A stretch of DNA of 64,000 nucleotides, taken from the NCBI GenBank assembly GCA_003260075.1, contig QLIY01000611.1:35343-99342 (forward strand). The letters run 5' to 3'. The position numbers and the translations under genes were made by a program. Below the pieces are notes generated by a model. It ran no database searches. It saw nothing but the letters and a program-made list of their open reading frames with translations, and was not told where the DNA came from. The stretch is from Phallusia mammillata (taxonomy: Eukaryota; Chordata; Ascidiacea; Phlebobranchia; Ascidiidae). Positions 1-14,600 of this stretch are shown one piece after another. The stretch's first letter is position 1; every line of letters starts with the position of its first letter.

Positions 1-50
1 GTGTTTTGCACTGTTGGAGATACTCCAGGTGTTTCTAGTTGGGGGGGGGG
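1..50. repeat. Poly-G joint with a copied linker exon (probable assembly error)
   Basis: Positions 1-40 are identical to 2289-2328 (acceptor and first part of a linker exon) and are followed by ten G (41-50). The joint then cuts module 11 in mid-exon. Order of sequence to the left cannot be trusted. Confidence 0.75.
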
Positions 51-112
51 TGAATCAACTAAATGTTTTGTCAAATTTGCCGCTAGCAGTCGATCCAACA
101 ATATACTTGTTC
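51..112 (-). CDS. Module 11 (beta type) first exon, truncated (exon 72)
   Basis: After a CAG acceptor at 113, the minus strand encodes TSILLDRLLAANLTKHLVDS, matching the start of the beta modules (module 9: TTVLLDRLRSANLTKYVINS). At position 51 it runs into ten G (41-50) and then into a copy of a linker exon. The second half of the exon, including the DGGNDMYD loop, is missing here. The break looks like an assembly error, so the real gene probably continues with an intact module 11. Confidence 0.75.
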
Positions 113-3100
113 CTGTAATGTCACATATTCATAATAAATACGTAGGTTATGAAATGTAGCTATACGAGCTTTCGTTTACATTCAGCTTATAATTCAATTC
201 TCAACAACTCAAACTTACCATCAGGCTTGATAATGTCGGGAAATTTAGTCTCTAACAGCCTTTTCATTGAAATACGTATATCATCAGATGACACTCGGTC
301 ACCGGAAGATCTGGCAAAATAACGCGATTTACAAATTGCCATTGAAAAACAATTGGGTGAACTTACCTTGAAAGCAAGAGGTATCCCAGAAAAGCGGCAT
401 CTCTACTTCCCGTTAAGTTTACATTATTTTCCATTGACTGGCGGTTTTGCTTTGGCGAAGAGAAAACTAACTCTCCGCTAGGTTCCTGCGAGTAGTAGTA
501 TAGCGCATTAGTAGTTTGTACAAAAACGTAGCAAATTTTTACAGGGTCAAATTTACTCAGCTGTTTATTAAATAATGTCAATATATGGTTTCGACAACAT
601 CTCAATTTATCTTCTTGTTAAAGTTTGAAAAAGGATTGCTTTTAACCTGGAATATGTGAAAATACACTTCACACACGCTCGGGTCTGAGGCATCGTACAC
701 TTGTGCGGCATAGTAATTCAATGTATAAATGCCCCGAGATATCGTTCCAGATTCATCACGATAACTTCCAGATCCGTCAGCTCCGAGGTTCGACTTCACC
801 TAAATTACAAGTAACGTTTCAAACAAAAGACACCTAACAACCGTATACTATTGTTAGCAAATGACTGTTTTTTTTCAATTTTTGTTGTTGATACAATGTC
901 TTCATTAATGTTTGTCATTTATTAACATGCAAAATGCAGTTATGTCAAAGCACCTGTATAGAATAATTCATTGGTTCTGCATCGTCCAGGATTTTTTCAA
1001 TAGTGAAAAATGCGATGAATGGATGAACAGCAATGGTAGTGAAAGAGTAGGTTGCATCACTGCATAGAAGCAGAAAAAAATAATAACGAAACCTTCACAA
1101 GGCCAAGGATGGCAGTTCGGTACGGTACGGACGATGGTACGGTACGGTACGCAGCTAATTTCATCAAAAAGTACGGTACGTAGGTTCGGTACGCAAAGAA
1201 AGCTGAGGTACGGGTACGGTTCTTCACTATAGAGCGTACCACCGTACCAAAAGCGTACCGTATCACCGTACTGGTACGCATAATAAATGTTTATTAAACG
1301 GTCATTTTTGCATCGTTACCATTTGCAGATAATATCAAAATTTTCTAAAACTGGAATTTAAGTTATTTATTATATGATTTCATCACAATGTCCCTGTACC
1401 AAAATAGTGCTCAAAAAAGTTTGTGACGTCACTGCTAAATATTTAGTGCTTGCGGGCTGACCCCTATGCAAAAGGAGGGTTACACGCACTGTAGGGCAGG
1501 CCTATTATTAAAATGCCCACATGTCAAGAACAGAGATTTGTAATTGATTCTCAAGTTAGTTGAAACAGCGAGCTAGTGTTGTTGTCTCTTTCGCAGCAAT
1601 GATTTTAAGAAACATGCTGTTGAAAATTATACATTGTCGCTGCACGAGCCCATCGTAGAAAACACATTAACCTTTCATTTCGAATAAGCTGGTTGTAGTG
1701 AGGCAGCTTGTTTAGAGTTTGCCATCCTTGGACAAGGCATTGAAACGACAGGCTACTAAAGTTTGCGCAAAAACTTACCTGTAAGTTTGATTATATCTCG
1801 CTTGGCTTCTATTTCCGTTTACAGTAAAATAAACCTGCAAAGCAAAACAGTATTTGTGAATCTATAAAAAGGAAAAGTGGCCACATCATAAAAACGTTTA
1901 CAGACCTGATTTCCTCCATCATACATGTCACTTCCACCATCGCGAATAGCGAGACGATTTGGGTTATCATATCGATATGAATAAAACCCGTTTATGTGAC
2001 TTATTAGAAGATTGGCCTGCGTGGCATCTAACAAACCCGATTTCGTTTCAGGCACTAAAACAAGAAAATAATCCGATCTTATTCCGCTGCATCAAAGCAA
2101 ATGTTCACAGCAAAGTATGATTGCCAGTAATCGAAGTTACAGTTCAGATTGCCGATCTGCGCTTCTGTAAGATGTACTGGCGTGTATGAAGACAATTTTT
2201 TAACCTCGTACATAAAATTGGATAAAAAAAGCCTGCAGTTATCATACCTATTGTCGACGTTATCGTTGTTGCTGTAGTTGGTGATGTTGTGTTTTGCACT
2301 GTTGGAGATACTCCAGGTGTTTCTAGTTTTGAAAATGAGATTTTAATGGTATTTAATTAGTATGCCCTTTTATGCAAACAATTGACTCCATGCAATTTAG
2401 TTTTGAAAATTACAAATTAAATTCTTCATGTTACCTTTTGTGACGGTTGTGGTTGTTGTATTAACTGGTAATGTTGTCATTGGTATAACTGTAGATATTT
2501 CCGGAATTTCTGTTGATTGATGTAAATTCAAATATTATACCAGTCGCGTCATTTGCAAATATGGATACACATTGTTTTAATTTGTAGTTTTGAGAAACAG
2601 CTTTATGTCATAACACGCATTTGTTGCAAGCCATAGAAGATCTGGAATTCGTTTTTCAATCAACTTTTTTCTTTAGTGTTTGGAACTAGGTATAATATCG
2701 ATTTTTACCTTTATCTGTAATCACACCAAGTGTGGCAAGCATCGTGGCATCCAGTTCCGCTTGACTGATTCTACGTCCGGGAGTTTTGCTACAAAAATAG
2801 AAACAGTTGGTTTACACACATGCATGTTGTCTTGTTATTGTACTTTTCACAACATGTACGTGGTAATTATAGCAGAAAACACAGTGTTTTAAAACAGCAT
2901 TATTTAACTACACTTACGTCGATAGAAGGATAAAACCGAACACCGCTTTTGTGAAATTTCCTTGTATAGTAGCTAGATTTTGTAAGCCCGTTCGATCACG
3001 AGTTGCAGCAGAAAACGAGAAATTGATGTCAGTTTCATTCTATATAGCACAGTTTTATTACAACAATTCAACAATCGATGGAAACTTAAGCAATGATAAA

Positions 3101-6100
3101 AATAAAACATTTTAAAGTTTCAACTAATTAATTAGATCTGAGAGTAATGTAAAAAAATATCATTAATTCACTCAACTTGTTGATTAAAATACAAATAGAA
3201 ATATAACGTGATTTTACCTTTGCAATGTAGAAATACACTTCGCACACGCTCGGGTCATTGGCTTCATAAACTTGATTTCCTTCGAAGAACAAATAAAAAT
3301 CATCCAGAGACACAGATCCAGAGAAGTTTTGAAAGTTTCCTCTTCCGTCGGCTCCAAGATTTGACAACACCTGTGTTAATATTACGACCGAAAAGTAGGT
3401 TAAATGAAATTGTGAAATTTACTGAATGTCAAGATCTAAGATGATTTACTCCATACCTCTATTGAATAGCTTCTGTTTATTGGCGCAGAAGCGTTTATAT
3501 TGAAAAGAGCGATGAAAGGATGAACAGCAAGTGTGGCAAAAGTAAAATCGTCGAATCTGAATAAGTATAAATCAAACAGTCTCAATTTGTTATATTGTGC
3601 CTTAATTGACAAACAACTATGCTTACTTATAGGTCTGGTTATATTGAGCACGTCTTTTAAAGCCATCTACCCTGAAGTCAACCTTAAGAAATGTGAGGTA
3701 ACGTTACAATTGCAACTCAAACGGTGAATGAAAATAAAAATGCAATGAATTCAAAAACCTGGTTTCCTGTATCGTACATATCGTTACCTCCATCTTGAAT
3801 TGAGTCAATTGGATCGGAACGATCGTCATAGACGTACTGATAAGAATTAATCACATATTTTGTCAAGTTTGCCGATCGAAGTCGATCCAACAATACGGTC
3901 GTTTCTGCCAAAGCAAACCAAATATCCGATTATGTATCTTACAAAAATTAGAGGTTTATTGTATGTAAACTTGCCATCAGGTGTTATGGTGTTTGAAATC
4001 TTAGCTTCCAAAAGTCTTTCCATTGAAACTCGAATGTCATCTGATGACACTCGATTATTAGGAAACCTGTAAAAAAACTTACACTTACTATGGCTATCTA
4101 TTTTTTTAAGTAATTTTAAAACTAAAAACAAACCGAATAAGCAGTGATCTAAAATATTACTATTTGACTTAAGTGGACGTTTTTTGGTAACCTTGCTTTT
4201 CGTTTTAAATAGCAAATATAGTTGCGGTAACTAATTTATCGGAAAAAAACTTACTGTGATAGTAACAGGTAACCCAGGGTAGCAGACTCCCTACTATTTG
4301 TCAAGTTTACAAAGTTTTCCATGCTTTCGCGATTTTGCTTTGGCGAGGTGAAATTTAATACTCCGCTGGGTTTCTGCAATAGAAGTAATACAAATGCAAC
4401 AGTTCTTGGCAGGGTTGGGTAACGAGTCCTATTAGTCGAGTCTCAAGTCAAGTCAAGTCAGTAGGAGTTCGACTCTTGGTAAAGGCAAAGACTCTTAATA
4501 GAACGTCAATTGGGCTTTAATGAAACAATTTATTATCTACAATTGATTAGACAAGCAAATCAATTCGGGAGGGACAAGTATGGCCTAACAGTATTTCATA
4601 ATTTTACCTGAAATATGTGAAAATACACTTCACAAACGCTCGGGTCTAGGGCATCATACACTTGTGCGGCGTAGTAATTCAAGGTATAATTGCCCCGAGA
4701 TATCGTTCCAGATTCGTTACGATAACTTCCAGATCCGTCAGCTCCGAGGTTTGACTTCACCTAAAATATAGAAGGTTTAAAAGTTGAGAGCTAAGTGACT
4801 TGACTTTTCATTTGACTGATTTTTATTTTATAAATTTAGTTTGATTTCCAAATCACATGAAAGTCAGTCAAATTAAAAGTGCGCCTCACGTGCAAAACAT
4901 TCTACACACCTGGATGGAATAGTTCATTGGTTGTGCATCGCCCAGGACTTTTTTGATTGTAAAAAACGCGATAAAGGGATGACCAATAATTGAAGAGAAG
5001 GAGTAGGTTTCATCACTATGCAAGATAAAAAATAAATACTGGCCGTGACAAAGCAACTATAAAGTTTTCGGAACAGTTTTCAACCGAAACTTACTTGTAG
5101 GTTTCGTTATAAACCGCTCGAGTTTCATATCCGTTCACCGTAAAAAATACCTGCAAAAGTCAAAGGTTAATCAGTTTGCAAGTAAAACTTCCGAAATACA
5201 ACTCCACCAACCGAATTTCCTCCATCATACATGTCCCTTCCTCCGTCGCGGATGGTAATAAGATTTGGATTATCGTATCGATAAAAATAAAATTTGTTTA
5301 AGTGACCTCTCAAAGAAGCGGATCGTAGCACTTCAGACAACTCCACGTCAGGCACTAAGTTGACAATGAGAGTTGTTCAGATGGAATTTAAAGGTTACTA
5401 GTAATTGCCAACTTGCGACGAGCGGAGAACGCAGAACACAAATATTTGCAAATACCAACCTGCAGTAGCGGTTACAGTTTCAAGTTGGGAGGTCGTGGCA
5501 ACTGTTGTGTTTACTAATGTAAGAAAAAAACATTTTTAATGTCTTCAACGAAATTGCATGAATAAGTCTACTTTATCACATATTATGTAAAAGTTTGCGT
5601 GTTGTTTGTGATAATATTGTGTTTGATGAAACTATAAAAAGGTTTAGATAAACACTAATTATTGTAAATTAGTACAGCAAACAAATTTTGACTTACTGAA
5701 CTTTTTAAAAAATTTTTAAACAAGAATGTTTTTCAACCATAAAATTTTGAAAACAACCAACCACACTCCATAAACTGTGTCGTTTGTAGCATACCTGTTG
5801 TAAAAGTTGTAGATATTGCTGTCGTTGCTTTACTTGTTGACGTTGTTATTGGTGGCACGGTAGAATTGTTTGGAATTTCTGTTGATTGATGAAAAATTGG
5901 GTATTTAATTGATAAGTTAGTTTTAAAATTTTATACAATGTGTTTCGATGTGTAGTTAATTTTTTTGCGAAGTTTGCGTTTAATTTACAACTTTGATAAG
6001 TTTTTTTTTATAAGAGTTTATTTCAAAGCAACACTGAAAACAAAATATTTAGGTTCAATTACGTACAAATCGTTATAGTTAGCTTTATTTGTCGCAATAA

Positions 6101-8599
6101 ATAGGCGAGTCGTAAACTTTATCAGCCTTATATTAATCACCACAACTTAGTTGTAAAAGAACACTGAACCCTGCTTATATAAGTTAGTAGTTTATTCCAA
6201 TCGTTACTGTTAAAGAGTTTGTATGTAGTGATCACAAGCTGTTGCGGACAAACAGCGATCGTTTTAATGTTGCAAGTAGCGTTCTCAGAAAATTTTATTT
6301 TTACGATATTTCGTTATTTTCCAGTGTTTACCTTGGTCGATAAAAACACCAAGTGTTGTAAGCATTGTCGCCTCCAGTTCCTCTTGACTGATTCTACGTC
6401 CGGGAGTTTTACTGCGGAAATATAAATACTTGATTCACACCCACATATAGTGCCTGTCAAAACGTTAACAATCTAAACTTACGTTGATAGCAGGATAAAA
6501 CCCAAAATGGCTTTGCCAAATTTTCCCTGTAAGCTGGCTTGATTTCGCAAGTTACTTCGGTCGCGAATTGGCGAAGAAAATGTGAATTTGAGGTTACTTG
6601 AATTCTACAAAACAAGTTTTTTAATAATAATGCACATAAAACTACATTTTAAGTTATTTGGATAAATCCCTAGTCCTTGGTCACAATGGTTTATATATCC
6701 TTAGTCACAATGTTCACTGAATTAAATATGACATTACTAACCACAATGTAATTTACCAAAAAAAATTTTACCTGTGCAATGTAGAAATACACCTCACATA
6801 CACTTGGATCATTAGCGCCAAAAACCTGACTTCCTTCAAAGAACAAGTCGTAATCATCCTGAGACACTGAACCTGAGAAGTTCTCGAATATTCCATTTCC
6901 ATCCGCTCCGATATCCGAAGTCACCTATGTTGTTGCGGGAACAAATTTATTTCAAGTAAGAAATTATTTACGTTGTTTTTCTTCTAAAATCCAAATGCAC
7001 GGTGTTCAGGTTAAATCAGCCCATACCTTTATTGAATAGTTGCCCTCAACTTGTTGCGGGTCGTCGATGTTGAAAAATGCAATGAAAGGTTGGGTAGCAA
7101 GAGTGACAAAAGTAAAGTTGTCGCGTCTAAATAATCATATCGACTTAAAGTAACTAATCATTTTCCAGTAATTACCTAATTTATGTACCGGTATGTCTCG
7201 TTGTATTGAGCTTGTTGCTCGAGTCCGTCAACGATGAAAAACACCTAAATTAAAACAGTTTTTGTATGTGGAAGCATATGAAAACGATAAAATGCACGAA
7301 AAAGTCAAAATCACAAACTTTCAGGAAAAAATAAAGACAAATTTACCCGATTTCCACCGTCGTACATATCACCTTCTCCATCATTAATAAAATTAATAGG
7401 ATAAGACGTATCGTCATACGTGTACCGATTAGAATTGATCACGTGTTGTGTCAAGTTTGTTGATTGAAGTCGTTGTATCAACATGTTTGTTTCTGCCAAA
7501 AATATTCCAAATAAGATAATGTTACAGTAAACAATTTTTTCGGAGCACCTCTATTTCACAATCTTGATCAGTTTTGTGCGTACATCCAAACCAAGTTTAC
7601 TTACCATCAAGAGCGACGATACCTGGAAAGTGCGTCCCCAACACTTGTTCCAATGTAAAACGTATGTCATATGATGAAACTTGCATTCCAACATCCCTAG
7701 AACAAAACAATACATCGTGTTGGTAGCGAACTATTATCAAAGATAGATTTGCAGTGGTAGCGAAATAAACAAACGACCCTTATACTCAAATAACCATTTT
7801 ATAGACTCGTGTTTTAAAATCATATCCACTTGTTAGTTTACCTAAATTTAATAATTTTCGCTCAGTTACCTTGAAAGTAATAAGTATCCCAGGCCAGCGA
7901 ATCCTCTATTTGCCGTTAAGTTTACAAAGTTTTCCATGGTTTGGAAATCCTGATTTGGTGAGAAGAAACTTAACTTTCCACTGGGCTCCTGCAATGGGTG
8001 AGAAAAATCATTACTTTTAAGTTAAGCGACTGGATTATAAGAGGCCACGACTAGACAAGTCAACGTATTTTGAATGGCGGATTTCGCAAACATGTTATAA
8101 AAGGTGCCGTAAAGGTTTCGCCAACAAAAGGGGGGGGGGAAAAACTGTCAACGTATTTTGAATGGCGGGTTTCGCAAACATGTTATAAAAGGTGCCGTAA
8201 AGGTTTCGCCAACAAAATATAACTTAGGTATACCGAAAAACAAAGTGTAAAAATCTTTGTGCAGTTTCTGAGTTTTACCTGGAATATGTGGAAATACACT
8301 TCACATATGCTCGGGTCATTGGTACCATACACTTGTGCGGCGTAGTATTTTAGTGTGAAGTTGCCTCTTGTTATTGTACCAGATTCATTACGATAAATCC
8401 CAATTCCATCAGTTCCAAGATTTGACTTCACCTTAAATTTGCAAAATTCATTGACGTGTTTACGCTATTAATAGAACTACCATTGTTGGGCCCAGCATTA
8501 AATACCACATGCCAGTTGTTGAAGCTCTACTGAGCATGCGTTTTCACAACATTTGAGGAATAGAATAATCGCTGCGGTTTTATAATGTACAGTTTTTTC

Positions 8600-8686
<87 letters not shown>

Positions 8687-11600
8687 TTGTGAAATGCGTT
8701 CTGACAATAGTTGCCTAATCACACAAAACAATAAAAATATTTAATTCTTAGATCTAAAAACGCAACTAACTTGAATGGAATAGTTCATTGGTTCTGCATC
8801 GTCCTGGATTTTTCCAATAGAAAAGAACGCAATAAACGGGTGACCAAGATTTAAGGTAAAAGCATATGTGGGACCACTGAGTAAAGTAGAGTAAATTAGT
8901 AAAAAACAAATAGTCCGGAACAACAAACTTAATGTGTTTTTTTCTGTAACATTAATATCCCTTACCTGTATGACCGGTTATACTTTGCTTGCGTTTCATT
9001 TCCGTTTACAGTGAAAAAAACCTGCCGAAGCAACAAACGGGTCAATTAACCTGTTCAAACCACACTGGTCAAATTAAGTCATTGACATTCATATTAGTGC
9101 AGAAAAATATTACAAATTTTACACGTCGACAAACCTTATTTCCTTCGTCATACATGTCTTTTCCGCCGTCATCAATCATCTTGAGATTTGAATCATCGTA
9201 TTTATAATAATAAAATCCCCTTATATGTTGTATTAAAGGGGCAGATTGCAACGTTTTCAATACTTTCATAGCCTCCGCCGCCGCTATCGTAAAAGAAAAT
9301 TTTAAGTTTTAACCAAACCAATAGTTTTTTCGGTGTCCTTGCGTTTTTACGAAACTGTTTATCAATGATAATTGGATAAAGTGACAATGTAAATAAATGT
9401 TTTTGACTTTTTTGACCTTTTTTAGTTTAAACGTGCTGTTTAAAAAATTTCTGTAAAAACGAAATCAATCAAAAGAGTTTTTTATTGTTAGCATCATTTA
9501 CCGTAATATCATACAATCAACATTTTTTACCGAACGTAATGTTTCTTACCGTCGGGAACCAAAGTTGTGGTAGTTATAACTGTAGTCGTCACTACTACAA
9601 AAATAAAGGTTCAAGGTCATCTTCAGTATTTGTGTTTTTCAAGGTAAGTGAATTTCAAAATACCTGGTGTAGTTAAAGTCGTGGTTGTATCTTCTAGCGT
9701 AGTTACAGTCGGTTCCGATGTGGAAACCTGTGGTATTTCTGTCAAAACATAAACTAAACATAAGTACACAAAGACCCAGATTCGAAAGGTAGTTTTAAAC
9801 GTTTGACCAATAAAATGTCTACGTTTTATTTTACAACGCTGGCAATTTTGTTCTTAGTGAATAAATTAAACAACTTACGTTTTTTTTCTGAATTTCTACT
9901 AAATAGTGGATGTATTTGTGTAAGAATGTAAAGCCATCATAAACATGGTTTGTTTCAGGATTAAGACTTTTTCACGCATTACACAAAACGTATAAGATGA
10001 AGCTTGCAGTACCAGCCGTAGTTCTTACCCTGGTTTGTCATCACACTCAGCGTAGTTAGCATTGTGGCTTCTAACTCATCTTGCAAAATTTGTCGACCAG
10101 GAGATTTTCTAAGCAAATAGATACTTTATTTGGAAAAATAGTTGTAATAAAATGGATACAATTGTGGGTACAATTTAAAAAACTATTAAGCCTCAGAAGT
10201 TGTGCCATTCCGCAAAAATAAACGCACGTTTTTTTTGTATGAACATGCGTATCTTAATAAATTACAACTAAATCGAATGAACGCCAAAGACAATGAAAAT
10301 AATCAATCGTTTTGTATTGTTGGTATGCCTTTCTTCTCAAAGCAAGTAAAACTACTTTTGCGAGTTTAGTTATTTTATGATGGCAAAATGAACTGAAGAA
10401 TAGCTTAAATGTATTTACTCGATATATAGTCTAATAAGCTATATCTTTAGATGTAAACTCGTCTTACGTTGATAACAGCATGTAGCCGAAGATAGCATTG
10501 TCGACTTCTCCTTTTAATTCGGCTTTACTTGCTATATTACCTCGACTCTGGTCCGGTGAGGACAATGAAAATGTCTCCCCGGTTTGATTCTGTGGGTTGT
10601 TTTGATAAAAAAAGTATGAGCTAAATTTTCATTTCCGAATGAGGATCACAAAAAAAACAAAAGTTTACGCGGAAGGTATTTTATGCATGACGAAAAGAAA
10701 AGAACTAGTAGAGCCGAATCTGTTAAAATAAAAAAGAGGAATACGCGTCTTTAAATGGGCAGGATGACAGGGCTGGGACATGTTTGGAATTTCGGCATAA
10801 AATCTGTGTCCGAAAAATCTTTAAAAGCACTGCTAATATGTCCGACATTTTAACGTCTATAGAATCTTAACCTACAGTAATTCTCACAATTATTTTCAAT
10901 TTTCACAATAGGGATGTCAAAAGTTTACGTTTTAACGGTTTGCTCGGCGATATTGATGTACAATGCAACCTAAATACGAGGCGAACAGTAAAATTGTACA
11001 CTTTACCTTTGACAAGTAGAAAAACACTTCACAAACGCTCGCGTCACTTCGTGCTTCATAAACCTGAACTCCTTTAAATGTTAATTCGTAATCCCCAAGA
11101 GATACAGATCCAGAGAAGTTTGCGAACGATCCAGTTCCATCGGCGCCAAGGTTCGAAACAACCTGTTAGTTGACACAGAGGATGTACAATTGTTTACAAA
11201 GGTTTCTTGTCGAAGATTAGATTTCTTTCCTCTTACTTGTATCGAAAATGTTCTATTGGTTTTCTGAGTGGAGTTAATAAAAAAGAAGGCGACAAATGGA
11301 TGACTTGCTAGCACGGAAAACGAATGGTCAGCTCGTCTTTAAAACAATTAGGAAAAGTTTATCACTATTGTAATTGATATTAGGTGACATTGTACTCCTG
11401 TACAAACCTGTAGGTGTGGTTATATTCAGCAAAAGTATCGATACCATCCGCCGCAAAATATATCTAAAGAGAATAAAACCGAATAGTTAACAATTTTTAG
11501 GCATGCAAAACAGATTAAACACATAAAACAGTAAAACAAATTAGGATTTATTTAAAAACTCACCCGGTTTCCATAATCATACATGTCATTTCCACCATCC

Positions 11601-14600
11601 TGTATCGAGTTTACCGGAAAAGTTCTATCGTCATAAGCATATGGATGAAAATCCGTCAAGTGTTTTGTCAAATTCGCCCGGCGAATACGGTTTTGTATGA
11701 TATCGGTTGCTTTAAACGCTAATTAAGCAACACAAATAAGATTTTGTAAACGAAAAGGCCAAATAAAAATCTAGGCCACTAAAAAACTTTTATAACATAA
11801 TTATGCCTGTCACGCAAACTTAAAGTCAAAAAGCAAAAATACAAAATACGCATTTAAGTCGAAGAGGCAAAAGTTTCATAAGCCGAGAAACTAACCTGCG
11901 AGGTTAATAGGAACCAATTCATTCCTCAACAACTCTTCCATGGTTTTTCGAATTTCGATTGAGGATACTTGGAGGCCAGCTTCTCTAAAGAAACAATACA
12001 ATTTGTACAGGTAATTTATAGTTATACCATCTAACAGTTTATCGGTAAACTTTAAGAGCAACGAGTCTATGTTATACCAGTTTTAATTTTTGTCAAATCA
12101 AAGGCTTTGATTTAACGCGGCTTTCGTTTTTAATTACATTCAAAGCAAACAGTACAGGGCGCAGAATAAAACAATAGCTGTCATAAAACTGTCGTTTCAA
12201 AAGCATTCCGTGAAAAAGCATTACTTTAAATTGCACACAAATTATCGTAAAGCATTTCACCACATATATAAGCTATTACATTTGGAAGAAAGGCTCTACA
12301 AACTTCTTTTCACCACACATCATAAACGTTGATTAAGTGAAGCCTACTTTGACAGGAGCAAGTATCCTAAAATGGCGGTTTCTCTACTTCCAGTTAGATT
12401 TACGTAGTTATGCATGTTGTGTTGATCTTGCTTCGGAGTTGCAAAACTAAACTCACCACTCGGTTCCTGGCGACAAAATTATATATATTTATATATTGGG
12501 TAAGCAAAACAATTAAAACAACAACAAACCGAATAAATCAAAAAAATCTTTCTAAAACTAGAAGGGTGGACTAGCACATATTGCCCTTGCATATACAATA
12601 TAACCTATTTTAAAACATAAATATACTTTCTATGCTTATTTTGTATGGGGGGGGGGACTTTAAAATGCACACAAATTATCGTANAAGAAACTTTCCAGAG
12701 TGAACGATGAACCCTTTACTTACTTTACTGGCAGACTGTCACGTCTGGTGCAGGTGTGTTCCAAAACAGAAAGAGAAAACGATAAGAAAGTAATTAGGTT
12801 AATCGAAACGCGTGGAAAATGGATTTAACGAACACGCGTCAAAATCATGCGCTGGATGTTTATTTTGGCGTTGGTCAAAGCTAACCACTTTGCTTGTGCC
12901 ATGTCTAAATTTTGGAACACAGGTAGTTCTGCAAAAATGACCGAATTACATTGTGCTATGTTCGAATTATCAACCAGCGCATGAAGACATATGTATCTGT
13001 CCGTAATGGCGAAAAAGCGCGGCTTCGTCATGTTGGTGTATTGCACAGTCGCCAACATGGGCGCCGGCAGAAAATTTTGCAAGAGGGGGCAAATTTTGGC
13101 TGATCCTTTACCGCATCAAGAATTTGTTACATATGAAGCCATAAATCGTGTACTTCACAATTGAGTTGCCTAAAAGTTAAAGCATTAAACCATGTCACGA
13201 CTCCCCGCGCTGCTCCCCCCCCCCAATTATTAGCGAAAAAACGACGTTTAATACACCAAGTAAAAACATTATTTAGATATCAGTTCAGTAGCAAATTAAG
13301 GCGGTATAAGTCAGTGGTTCTCAATTGGTAGTCCATGAACCACTAGTGGTCCATGATTACTTTTTGGATGGTCCACAGGACATTAATTATATTTTGTATT
13401 TAGTTGGAAATAGGCTATTATTGCATATTACGAAAAAACCCTACCCAAGTTATTGACAATTTGTTGTTATCTGTTATCTCCCCTAACATTAAATTCTGTA
13501 TTGAAAGAATATATATCAAGCCTCCATGCTTGTTGTGAATGCTTTTTTTATCCTTATTTAACAATGGACTGGTCCCATGGGCGCCGGCAGAAAATTTTGC
13601 AAGAGGGGGCAAATTTTGGCTGATCCTTTACCGCATCAAGAATTTGTTACATATGAAGCCATAAATCGTGTACTTCACAATTGAGTTGCCTAAAAGTTAA
13701 AGCATTAAACCATGTCACGACTCCCCGCGCTGCTACTTTAATTAGGTTTGCTGCTAAATATGTTAAATTGAGGTACACTGAAATTCCAACGGGGGGGCAA
13801 GTGCCCCCTCTTGCCCCTACGTGGCGGCGCCCATGACTGGTCCCCGATATTTATTTCATTAGGCTGGTGGTCCATGGGCTGAAACAAGTCGAGAACCTAA
13901 AATTTTAGTAATACTAAAATTTTAGCCCATTTTCTACCTGGTATATGTGGAAGTATACTTCGCATATGCTCGGGTCACCGGCTCCATACACTTGAGCGGA
14001 GTAGTACGACAATGTTTTGTTGCCATTAGTTATCGTTCCCGAGTCGCTAGCAAAGTTTCCTCTGCCATCTGATCCAAGTGCAGACAACACCTGTTAACAT
14101 AAGATATCATAAACTTGTCTGCGGATTTTGCTGTTTCGCTGTGTAGACACAACATTGTTGAGAGTTGGTAATTATTGTCTAAAACCCCCCCCCCCTATCA
14201 TAAACTTGTCTGCGGATTTTGCTGTTTCGCTGTGTAGACACAAAATTGTTGAGAGTTGGTAATTATTGTCTAACATGTCATCAGGTTTCCACATATTGCT
14301 CAACATTTTTATCAACGAAACACAAAAATCAAACATGTGACTGTAATAGTTTTTACGTCTAGAGTCAAAGACAGCAAGATAATCTTCCATTTTGGTAGAA
14401 TTGCATTACTAAACATGGAAATTAGAGTGTTTAAACTTATTTATTTTAACACCTGAATCGAGTAGTTCATCGGTTCTGAGTTTTCGTCGATTTTGTCCAA
14501 GTTAAAAACTGCAATAAAGGGTTGAACTGCAGTCGATGTAAACGTGTAACTCGAACCGCTGTAGAAAAAAAGTGTTTTTTTAAATGATACTATTACTTTT

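Noticed and set aside
8498..8731. Poly-proline reading frame
   Set aside because: It is the translation of the 83-nt poly-G artefact; no codon variation and no splice context.
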